Source: Lytechinus pictus (taxonomy: Eukaryota > Echinodermata > Echinoidea > Temnopleuroida > Toxopneustidae). Taken from it: DNA of 64,000 nucleotides. Below, piece after piece: positions 49,301 through 61,300 of the stretch. The DNA lies in NCBI RefSeq assembly GCF_037042905.1, contig NC_087262.1:23039501-23103500 (forward strand), given 5' to 3'. Position numbers and translations under genes: made by a program. The first letter of the stretch is position 1, and every line of letters starts with the position of its first letter. The notes below the pieces were generated by a model, which was not told the DNA's origin, ran no database searches, and saw nothing but the letters and a program-made list of their open reading frames with translations.

Positions 49301-52300
49301 CCATTGTTCCATAATGAGAGTGTGCAAAGGAGTTCCAAGAGATTAGTACGAAATACCGTTATATTCTACATTAAAGCTAATTTGCATAATCCGTACACGC
49401 TGGGGAACGGGGCAATTATTATCTCGATCGCTATTGGCTAATCCGCCGGAGCGTCGCACGAGAATACACTGAATAGTGCAGGTTCACATACACACACGCA
49501 CACACAGCGCGCCAGCGTACACTTCACATAAAATGAGGTCAGTGTTCGGCGTGCACGTCGGATCAACATTTGCAGCGAAGCTTTGCAGCGAAGCTTTGCA
49601 GCGAATGCAGCGCGTGAGGTGCGGGCGGATCTACGAGAGGGGGGAATAGGGGATGCCTGGGGCTAGCTTCCTGTACAAAGTACCAATTAAAAAAAAAAAA
49701 TCCGTGTTTACGAGAGTCGCGCAAGCAAAACGGTGGCGGATTAGGACATGCTTTTAAATTGTTTTGAGGGGCGAACGAGTGAAAATATATTTTGCATACC
49801 TTTCGTTATCAACCCCCGTTCTCCATGACGAAATGTAATTGACGAAAGGAAAGTAAAACAAAATAGAAGTCACAAACATCTCAGAATAGTTTGCGATCTA
49901 TCAGGACATGTTTTAAAATTGATTTTAGGTGTCAACAAGTTAAAATATATTTGATATACCTTTCGTTGTGATCCCTTGTTCTCCGTTAAGAAATATCAAA
50001 TAAGTCTTTTCTCGACGATGTTGGAAACGTAAATAAAACAGAATAGAAGTCACAAACATCTCAGATGGGTGTGCGATCTATCACAACATGTTTTAAAGCT
50101 GTTTTTAGGGGTCAACAAGTTAAAATAGATTTGATATACCTTCCGTTATGATCCCCTGTTCTCCGTAAAGAAATATTAAAGATGCATTTTCTCGAAAAAG
50201 TTGGAAACGTCGATAAAACAAAATAGAAGTTGGTAGCATCTCATATTTATTGGTGATACATATTTTTCGAGGGGTCAACAAGTTAAAATATATTTGATAT
50301 ACCTTTCGTTTTGATCCCTTGTTGTCCGTGAAAAATATTAAAAACGTCTTTTCTCGACGATGTTGGAAACGTAAATAAAACAGAATAGAAGTCACAAACA
50401 TCTCAGATGGGTGTGCGATCTATCAGGACATGTTTTAAAATTGTTTTTAGGTGTCAACAAGTTAAATTATATTTGATATACCTTTCGTTGTGATCCCTTG
50501 TTCTCCGTTAAGAAATATTAAATACGTCTTTTCTCGACGATGTTGGAAACGTAGATAAAACAAAATAGAAGTCACAAACATCTCAGATGGGTGTGCGATC
50601 TATCAGGACATGTTTTAAAATTGTTTTTTAATAGGTGTCAACAAGTTAAAATAGATTTGATATACCTTTCGTTATGATCCCTTGTTCTCCGTTAAGAAAT
50701 ATTAAATGCGTCTTTTCTCGACGATGTTGGAAACGTAGATAAAACAAAATAGAAGTCACAAACATCTCAGATGGGTGTGCGATCTATCAGGACATGTTTT
50801 AAAATTGTTTTTAGGTGTCAACAAGTTAAAATAGATTTGATATACCTTTCGTTATGATTCCTTGTTCTCCGTTAAGAAATATTAAATACGTCTTTTCTCG
50901 ACGATGTTGGAAACGTAAATAAAACAAAATAAGTCACAAACATCTCAGATGGGTGTGCGATCTATCAGGACATGTTTTAAAATTGTTTTTAGGTGTCAAC
51001 AAGTTAAAATAGATTTGATATACCTTTCGTTATGATTCCTTGTTCTCCGTTAAGAAATATTAAATACGTCTTTTCTCGACGATGTTGGAAACGTAAATAA
51101 AACAGAATAGAAGTCAAAAACATGTCAGATGGGTGTGCGATCTATCAGGACATGTTTTAAAAATAATCTTTAGGGGTCAACAAGACAAAATAGATTTGAT
51201 ATGCCTTTCGTTATGATCCCTTAATTGTTCTCCGTTAAGAAATATTAAAGATGCATTTTCTCGACAAAGTTGGAAACGTAGATAAAACAAAATAAAAGTC
51301 ACAAACATCGCAGATGGGTGTGCGATCTATCAGGGCATGATTGAAAAAAATTCGAGGGGTCAACAAGTTAAAATAGATTTGATATATACCTTTCGTTATG
51401 ATCCCTTGTTCTCCGTTAAGAAATATTAAATACGTCTTTTCTTGACGATGTTGGAAACGTAAATAAAACAGAATAGAAGTCAAAAACATGTCAGATGGGT
51501 GTGCGATCTATCAGGACATGTTTTAAAAATAATCTTTAGGGGTCAACAAGACAAAATAGATTTGATATGCCTTTCATTATGATCCCTTAATTGTTCTCCG
51601 TTAAGAAATATTAAAGATGCATTTTCTCGACAAGTTGGAAACGTAAATAAGACAAAATAGAAGTCAGTTGGTAGCCTTTCATAATTATTTGCGATCTATC
51701 AGGACATCTTTTAAGATTGTTTGAAGGTGACAACAGGTTAAAATATATTCTATATGCATTTCGTTATGATACCTTGTTTTCCGTAAAGCATAGGCGGTTC
51801 GGGGCGCGAGGGACTCCCCCCCCCCCCTCTTGGACGAGCAAAAAAAGATAGAAAAAAGGGAAAAGAGGAGGGAAAAGAGAGGAGAAAAAAGAGGAGGAAG
51901 ACGAGTGAATAAAATAAGATGAGGGAAAGACTTGGGGGAAAAAAATCTTTCATGTCACTCTATACAATTTTCGCTCGCGCTTCGCCCTCGCATTGCCCGT
52001 TAGGTGATTTTCATATCTTGTTCAATGAGTTTAGATATCAAGTTTGAAAGTTAATTTACAAAACACATTTCACCTCGGAAATTTAACTTCATTATTTTGT
52101 GTGATTTACAAATTGATTTTTAAAAAGTGCTCTGTAAACATGTCAGTTTTATGGTCTGAATATTAATATTTTCTGTTCGTGCTGCGCACTCGCGAATTTT
52201 GATTGGTACCTATTATTCTCGTGCATTCCATAAATTTTCAAAATATCCCTTTTTGGGTCTGATTGTCAACAAACTACTTGAAATCCCCTTTTCATGACAG

Positions 52301-55300
52301 TTTATCAAAAAAATTGGCTCACGGTTTGCGTTCGCATTAATGATTAAATATATTAACTTGATGCATCATATTTATAGTTACAAAGGTGCTTGAAATGTCC
52401 AGATTTCAGGCCATAATATCATCATCTTTCGCGCCCTCATTATGCATTCATGAATATTTAAGATATTTCGGGTGATTTCATGCAACGGTCTAGAGTGGGC
52501 CATAATGTGCCTACACTGTACATCTATAGGTCCTTGGTTGAAGTCCCGGGGGGGGGGGCACTCGACCAAAAAAGTGGTAGGGGTGTGCCGCGGGCGAGAC
52601 AAAAAACGGGGGCCTTGGAGCGGGCTCATTGTAAAAAGGAGGGTCCTCGGAACGAGCTTTGGAACTACAAATGTTTGTGAAAACGGGGGTCCTTGGAACG
52701 GGTCGCCTGTGTGCGAGTGCGTATGCATCCCTATGGAACGTACAGCCGGCGGCACGACTGACGGGCGCGCTAGCGGAGAGGCGATGGTCGGACAGCGAAC
52801 TGCGGCCGCTTTTCACCAAAATTGCGACCGGAACGGCGTAACGGAAAATATGCGAAGCCCTGGAGCGGATTTTTTTCCTTCTTTTTATCTCGAGAAGAAG
52901 AAAATGCTATGCTCTGGAGCGGCTTTCTATGTTCTTTTTCTCAATAAGACAAAAATGCTATGCCTCGGAACGGAAATTTGAGTGTAAAAATGGGGGTCCC
53001 CTCCGCGGCACATACCCACTATGCATTATATACTGAGTGCCCCCCCCCCCCGGGGTTGAAGTCAACGATCCTATATAACGACCCCTTGAACCTAAATTGG
53101 GTCAATTACGCCGTCTAGCACGTTTTGAGAACAATGGATGAAGGTGTGAAAATCACAAAGCAGCTAACAATAGGAAAAATCCGTTTCAATTGAAGTTATG
53201 CTATAGATTGCGTATAGCGGTTTGAATGTGAAACCCTGAACATGCTGAATGCCTCATTGTCTGTATGTTACTACTGTGTACTAGTAGGTCCATGGTTATA
53301 GACTCTATTATAGTTGCGTGCATGTCTTCTCCAAGCCGATCCATAGCTTGTTGGTGTCTTTAATGCACGTAAAATACAAATATACATGTAACTATAGGTC
53401 CCATTATAGGGCATTTTTAACGGAATCGCCGATGAGATAATTTTGACAAAACAAAAATGAATCACACTAATTATGCAGCAGCTATGTTTCTAAACATTAC
53501 ACGATCAAAGAAAAGACACGGGATGATATTTATTAAATTTGTTAATGGCGGCTGGTCTTTATGATAAAAACATAGGTCTATTTTCTAAAATCTTGTACCA
53601 TTATTTGAGAACTCGGTGTAAATACCAATAAATCATGTAATGGACATGGTCTATTTTATCTTTAAGACATGAGAAAACAAATAAATCAATTATATAATTA
53701 ATGTGTGTGTTTTACTTTTTACAAACGTGTATCAATCGAACATGCTGACTACATGAAGAGTGTTGAGGTCCATTACATGATTTATTGGTATTTACACCGA
53801 GTTCTCAAATAATGGTACAAGATTTTAGAAAAGAAGTTTTGAGTGTCATCTCGTGTACATCAAATCTTAGCAAATGTTAAAAAGTTTCTGAAATGTCAAT
53901 ACTGTGAAAGTATATGCACTTCATTAAACGTGGACATCAGCAGGGTGGTCTCCATTAAAAGGATTTTTTTTGCCCTGTCGATGTGTACCTCTCGATGTAC
54001 GGAGGCGATCGGAGCTGCACCCCTTTCCTATTGTCAGTGAGAAAGGAAGAAAGTGATTACTCGAGATGGAGGGAGAAAAAGAGGAAGAGGATCTGTAATG
54101 GGAGGAAGAAACATAATAGAACGGTAGGGCCGGAAGGAGAGGTTGGCCATATAAAATTATGAAAACATTCAGGTCACTGTATCAAAATCAAGTTCAAGTT
54201 TATTTATTCAAAGTTTAAAAACAAACATCACATTATAATAAAAATAAATATTGGCATGCAATGCGATGTAAATGACTACAGTAAAAGTATGATATTGTTT
54301 TAATGAAATGTACTCTGGCTTCTCTTTTTTTTTCTCTGTTCATTTTCCTGATCACTTCAATCTTATGTAAATATTGGCCTAGTATATATTATCAATTATC
54401 ATTGATGTGTAATTTATGGCGAACATTTGATGTAAAGGATTTGTATGTGATAATTTATTTATAAAACATAAATAAGCATAGACAAATCGGTTCAAGGCCC
54501 ACTGCTGCTGGTTCGTGATGTCATTATATTGAAGGGGGGGGGGGGCGGGGTCACATCCCTTGAACAATAGATTCACAACGTAATTAAATCGACTCCCATC
54601 GACCCCTTTAAAAGCGAGAGCGGGGGCCTGGATTACATAACACTATTAATAACATAAAATACAGGATATAGATGCTAATCTACAAAATCCCCAAAAGAGA
54701 GAAAAGAATTGATATAAGGTTAAGAATTCAGACTATAGAACGGAATACCATTTACAAACACAAAATAAGCTATGCACAAAAACGTCCACCCGTATGCAAT
54801 ACTTTAATGAGGGTCTTCATCCATGACATGCAAAAAGAACAAAATGTCACTTCGTGTACTTCCCTTTATTTTGTGGGTACCATTTTAATCCTTTGCCCCA
54901 GTGATTAATTGATTACAGTGATTAATTTTATTATGTCACAATAAACCTAATTATGACAGTTTATGCACTCCCAAGAAATAGTGTTTACGGGCCGGTCTAT
55001 CGTCTACACACAGACCACACAGACTTCGCACAGTTCGGTCAAGGCGGTACGCGTATCATTAAGTGCCAAACGGTGCCAAATATACGGAAATTGTGAGGAG
55101 CGCTTTTCCTATGAAAGGAATTGATATGCATTATTAGGGCTTAAAACTTGACCAAAAAAGGTTATCACCCCAAATTCGAGAATATGGACCCATGTTTAAG
55201 GCCAATATCTAACAAGGCAAAAGCAATTTTGTGTCTCGCCCACTTATGAAAATGACCAGAAATATCGTGATTTGCGAGGGCACGCAAGAGAATTATATCG

Positions 55301-58300
55301 AAACTTCATTGTGAAATGACTGGGATGGAATAACACTTGTCATAAGAGCCTTGTACATAAACTTTAAGGTTGACCTGCAAATGACCTTTGACCTTACCAG
55401 GTGACCTCTGACTGCAGCATAACATGCAGGTCCCCCAAGTCCATCTACCATCCAAGTTTGGTTGAAAAGCGACTTACGGTTGCAGAGTTAGGTGTCATAA
55501 GAGAGTCTTGCATGTAAACTTTAACGTTGACCTGAAAATGACCTTTGACCTTACCATGTGACCTCCGACTGCAGCATAACATGCAGGTCCCCCAAGTCCA
55601 TCTAATCGACTTACGGTTGTGGAGTTATGTGTCATTAGATTTGTGACGGACGGACGACGGACGACATTTGGATCCCTAAGTCTCGCCTTCACCTCCGGTG
55701 GGCGAGACAAAAATTGGGGGCATGAACCCATGTATCTAAAAGCAAGTATCTAAAAATTTGGGCCATGCATGTTTAGGGATTTTCCAGCATAAAACCATAC
55801 CCCATGTTTAGAGATTTCCCGGAGATTTCTTCCAAAAGAGCGACCCATTTCAGCGGCACATCCCCGTATACCTTATTTCGTAAGTCCTCCCCTGGCTCTA
55901 ATTGTATTCAAAATTTTCTGAACTCTTAAGATATTTGACTTGCACGTAATTAATTTCCTCGTAATTTTTCTCTTATGGCTCGACTGTATTGATCTTTTAT
56001 TTTCACTTTGCCGATACCATAATAAGACTCGTGAAACGAAAATGTGTAGATTATCTATTATCTAAAAGTCAGATCCGACTTGAAGAGAAGCGATTATCAC
56101 ATAAAGGGTCGTAATCAGTCATGTGTTCATTGGAGTCAGGAAAATAGGGGGTGAGATTTGACGTAAGTGGGAGAAGTAGGTTGATGGAAAAAGGGTCAAC
56201 AGAACATTTTAGCCCCTCCCTCTCTCTCGCCCTCCCCTTCTGTTGAGTGACTGATTTTTATTGTCATGTACGCGTGAAGTCCAGAGCAGAATGTTAATTT
56301 AATTAATGATAATTAATTAATGATAATTGGGGCATCAACTTTTCCTATCAATCAACAATTTATCAATAAATCAACTATTTCAATGGGCAATGTAATCAAT
56401 CAAACATTCAGTTTTTCAATAAAGTATTTCATAAATTATAATCAAGTCAATTTCTTGGTAATCATTGAATAAAAAGAAGAAAAAAATGACTATCAGCCAC
56501 TGGTCACTTCAGTGGCAAATAAGTTTTGAATAGGCTACCATCCAGGAAGTGAGAGGGGTCTGGGAAATTGAGGGGGGGGGGTGGAGATACATAAGAATTT
56601 TATTTGTAAAATGACAAAAAGATGATGAATGCCCTTTCAACCAAGTCTTACCATATCTCGCCCTCTCGCTTGTAACAGGTACCATCACATTACTCCGACT
56701 CACAAAACACACTGCTTAGGTCTACAAGATGAATAGGCTACACTAAATTTACAATTCCTGTTCACTCAACCATCATTCTTACAAGATTCAAAAATCATAT
56801 TTGTTGGGGAAAATCCAGCATAAGTGTTACCTTCCCCTTAAAAAATCCCAAACTTAGGATTTTTTTTAAGAAGTCACCATGCAATCAAATTTTGCCTCAT
56901 TGTGATGTCAACCATACGATAAATAGACATAAGGAGAAAAATTCGTCCATAATTGACATCGTATACCATTATGTTACCTGGTTATTGATCATTCGTTCTC
57001 TGTATATGAGGTTCATGGGTCGAATCTCGAACCAACTAAAGAGAGTTGCAGCTCCGTAATTAGCTTGAAGTAGAAGTTCGCCTTGGTGAGAAACACTCAT
57101 GAAACTGTTCAGTCTAGGACCTACCTTTAATTTTCAAATGAAATTCAATCTCGACAAGCATGCCCCTTCCCCCACTGTCATGCCATCACAATCGCCATAA
57201 TCATAATCATTGTAATCATCAAAACTAGGATTATTATCATAATTAATCTCAGCACCTTCATCACTGTCATTATCACCGTCATCATCATAAAACATTAATA
57301 AATTCATCATAAAACATTAATAAATCATCACCGCGGGCGGCGGAGCAGAGGATATATCCTTTGTTCATAGGGTGCATCATTATTGTCCCCCACAGCAAAA
57401 TATTATCCTCTGATCATCACTATATTGCTACCATAATCATCAATCTTGTCGTAATAAATATTCTCGTGATCAATTACGATCATTATTACCATCACCATTA
57501 TAACAACATTATAATTATTATTATCACCATTCTTGTCATTGCCATCATCGTTGGGATTACAATCAAAATCATCACCATTATCATAATCAGCCATCATTAC
57601 CTTTCTTTTCGATGTCATCAGCACGATCATAATGTCTTTTTTTATTCACACATCATTATGTTTATAGATTAAAAAACAAAAAAATGTTATTATCGTCATC
57701 ATCATTACCACCGCTTTCATCCTCATCCTCCTTATCCTTCTTCATTATCACCAACATCATTATTACCATCACCATTATATCATCCTCGATCATCATTCCG
57801 TTTTCACAAACGCTGACTACTTGTAGTAGTTCCGTCATTGGACAATGTGGTTTGGGAGGATTCATTGGGGTCAAGAAAGCACAATTAGAGATTATCAGAG
57901 ATCGTTGCGTAACTTCAGTTGAAACGGATTCTTCCTATTGTTAGTTGTTAATTGTAATTTTCACACCTTCTTTGTTCGCAACACGTGCGAGACGGTGTAG
58001 TTAATCAAACCCATTCAAGTCGCTCCGGGGCATTCACTTCAAAGCTTCAAAGGGACTTTAAGAGTTATGTTTCCTAAAACGAAGTAAATCAAGTGCATTG
58101 GGGTCTTGGGAATAATTTAAACAAATTCTTGACCACTACGAACTACTCAAAGAACGAATAACAAAGGAGATTAAGAACTGAACATGACTGGGAAATGGGA
58201 ATGGATGAGGATTTCAATAAGTTGTATGCATAAATACGAATGCTAGTACCCATGAGCATTGGAGAATGCAGGCGGGGGGGGGGGGGGGGCACAGTCGGTC

Positions 58301-61300
58301 CATGCCCCCTTTTGAGAAGCAAAATAAAAATTTGTAATGTAAAAATGCAAGTCAATCTTCATCATTTCATAATTTCAAATCAATACTCGTTTCTTCATCA
58401 TTTTGAGTTATTTTAAGAAATATACAAGTAATTTGCTCAGCCATTTCATGATATTAAGAGAAGTCATAACAAATATTGAATAATGAACATTGCTTTATCC
58501 AAGTTTCCATCCTCATGATTTTGCGTTCCTAATGCCTCGGTCATATTTGCTCTACGGCGGCCGTACGGTGAGTCGGAAACACCTGTTTTATCCATTTTTA
58601 TTCAGACCACGTGTTTGTAGCTATTACAAAAAAAAAATGTTAAAACGGTTGTTTTTTACTCGCCGCACGGCCGTCATAGAGCAAAAATGACCGAGGTAAG
58701 GTCAGGGAATGTTGCAGGAGTTCACCCCCCCCCCCCTGGTTCACCCTCCACTTAGATAAAAAAAAAAATTGCTTGTATTTTTTTTGTTATGAAAAGACCT
58801 AATGGGGGGGGGGGGGGAGTGAAAACCTCTGTCAAATTTTCATTGAACTCGAACTCTACCTTTCAAAAATTCTGCGTACGCTACTGCAAAAGCTAGAGCT
58901 ATTGGAGCTATACGTAGCGTAAAGATAATTTTGTTTCATAGCGGCAAAGCTCTGCCTCAAGTACCTTGTATTGTGTATGCTTGCGCGCACATGGTATCTA
59001 TTAAACTGATATTAAGCGTGGTATACCGCAAGAACGATACTGAGTCGTGACTAAACTTTTCTGAGGACTAATTCGGAGGAATCACGTACAAGTGACAATG
59101 CGGCCGTATTTGTCAGCGCTTTTGGAATTATTATAGGCACGGTTGTAGTCACATCTTCAGGAGCGAACAGAGCTCTGCAAGCTGATTCAGTGGGTCCAGC
59201 GCCTGTAGACGTTGTGCGCGGTCGCCGCGGTTGATCGAACGCTTTGACGGATCGCATTTTACTTCCGCTGGTAGCCAAAACAAAATTTATTTCCCTTTCC
59301 ATCTTTGTCAGGAATTTACGGGAATTATATACATATTTTTGGAAGCTCACATCATCAGGTACTAATACTTTGGTCACATTTGCTCTAGGGCGGCCGTACG
59401 GCGAGTCGAATGCAGCCGTTTTATTCATTTTTATACAAACCACATTATGTAGCTCGTACATAAAATGTTAAAACGGCTGTTATTGACTCGCCGTACGGCC
59501 GCCGTATAGCAAATGTGACGAAGGTGTAACTGTAAGCATGAATAAGCGATTCGCCGGAGCAAAATGTTTGCGTCCAAGTTCTTGTCCCTTTGAATACTTG
59601 TCACGCCTTCCAACCAATTAATTACGGCACACATCGTCATTCATTATACTAGTAGTTGCACCCTCACAACATTTCACGGCAAACAATTGAGGTAAGGAAC
59701 TTCTCTACACGCGCCAATAAATTCCTCTAGGCTTGCCAGCCCAATGCCCGGGAACAATAGAAGTGCCAGAACGCGACTGCACGGGCTCGTTATGTCACTC
59801 CGCGATGATCGCAAGGGTGCTCTATTGATATGCAAATTCAACCTCATTAACTTCGTGGCGTGCAAGCCCGTGCATGAAAAGTAATGAGGGCGTGCAAACG
59901 CGTTTGCACACCCCTCCCGGATATTGACGTCCCGCCTTACACATTCACAAATGACTGTCTGTAACTTGCTACTCCACAAACATAGAGTATGGCATTACAA
60001 AGAAATTGATATATTTCAGGGAATAATTTTCCTGGTATCGCATCACAATTTGCTCCACATTTTTGAAAGACTGCTATGTATAAAGTCTTTTGTATAGCAT
60101 ATTTTTACATAGGACTGTACATTACTTAGTTGAGAATTTTCTCTTATGACCAAAACTGCTATTCAAATTTGTAGAGCAAAATTATTCCCTGTATTTCCTT
60201 TTCTGCATTTCCATATCTTCAAATATTTAAGAAAGTTTGTTGACATCTATCCTCTATTTTCCATGTTCTATAATTGACCTGTCGGCAACAAAAATTCATT
60301 AAATTCTTGATGAAAAATAATCATTCAGGAAAAAAAAACTGAAAAAAGCCACAATTAATTAGAATGGTTCAAAAGGAGTTTTTATTAGAAGTAAATGAAT
60401 AGAAAGATTTTTGCTATATACCTGTTTTTTGAGGACCAAGTATGAGAGAGTTGGGTAATCTGGAACAGTCTTTGTTCTCGGCCCATACTTCCATCAGTCT
60501 GTGATCATCACAGGGATTCTACATGTTAAAATGGTACATCGTGAACAATCTTTAAGAAATGGGCCAGAGCTAGAACATAGGAATCCACACAAGAACTTTC
60601 CATGTTGGGTTGGTCTAACTTGCAAGTTTTAAGACTGTGTTCCAAGCCCATATAGTACATGAAAAAACCTGAGCTTTGACCTGAAGGATGGGTCTAAACA
60701 ACTGATTTATGACCTAATGACTCAAACATGAATTATTCACCTGTGCTATTGTAAAATCCTGCAAAATTGCCACATTTAAAAAAGGGATCTCTTTAAATAA
60801 CAAATTTGCTAAGACATTTGTTTGAGTAATGAATAAGAGGAATTTTTTATGTGGATAGAAGATCCCAAATGCAACGTTTCATGGTGATGAAAACTCGCTT
60901 TCAAATTAAAAAAATGTACAAGGAATATGCTTGACCCTTCATTTACTTCCCTCTCTACACTTTCGCATGATCATTTCATTATTTCTTGCAAAAATTTGAT
61001 ATGATTATTTCGATAACAAGAATTCTGGCACACTGTCTTTCCTGAGTCAAGAAGTATCCGCAGAACCTATCAGGATATTTGGATGCTCATAAACTTGTAA
61101 ACCTGGGGGTGTTTCACAAAGAGTTATGTTTGACTTAGAATCATACTCATCAATTGATGGTTATGATCTGGGCCCTGTTTCATAAAGACTTGTTATAGTA
61201 ACATTTCGATAAAAAATTGACCATCAGCCAATCAGACAGAAGGATTTCAGTACCTTTTAACTGTTATTGTAAATTTGATATTATAACAAGTTTTTCGAAA

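Larger units (their letters stand above)
44916..60421 (-). other. 15.5-kb NDST intron inside the PAPS-loop codon
   Basis: Donor GTATAT at 60421 and acceptor CAG at 44916-44918. Contains several MITEs, the ~180-bp satellite, a GC-rich TIR element, a perfect hairpin, ATC microsatellites and DR1 repeats. No additional gene with recognisable homology was found on either strand. Confidence 0.75.

Noticed and set aside
49735-51790. Possible CRISPR-like array
   Set aside because: The whole ~180-bp unit repeats; there are no short repeats with unique spacers, and the host is a eukaryote.
52472-52981. 169-aa open frame, the longest in the window
   Set aside because: It lies almost wholly inside the GC-rich TIR element, has no recognisable family, and other frames on both strands there are also open, as expected from GC-rich stop-poor sequence.
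59051-59461. 136-aa minus-strand frame, considered as a possible gene
   Set aside because: Its N-terminal part comes from a family G MITE arm; no family or conserved motif is visible and no supported splice partners were found.
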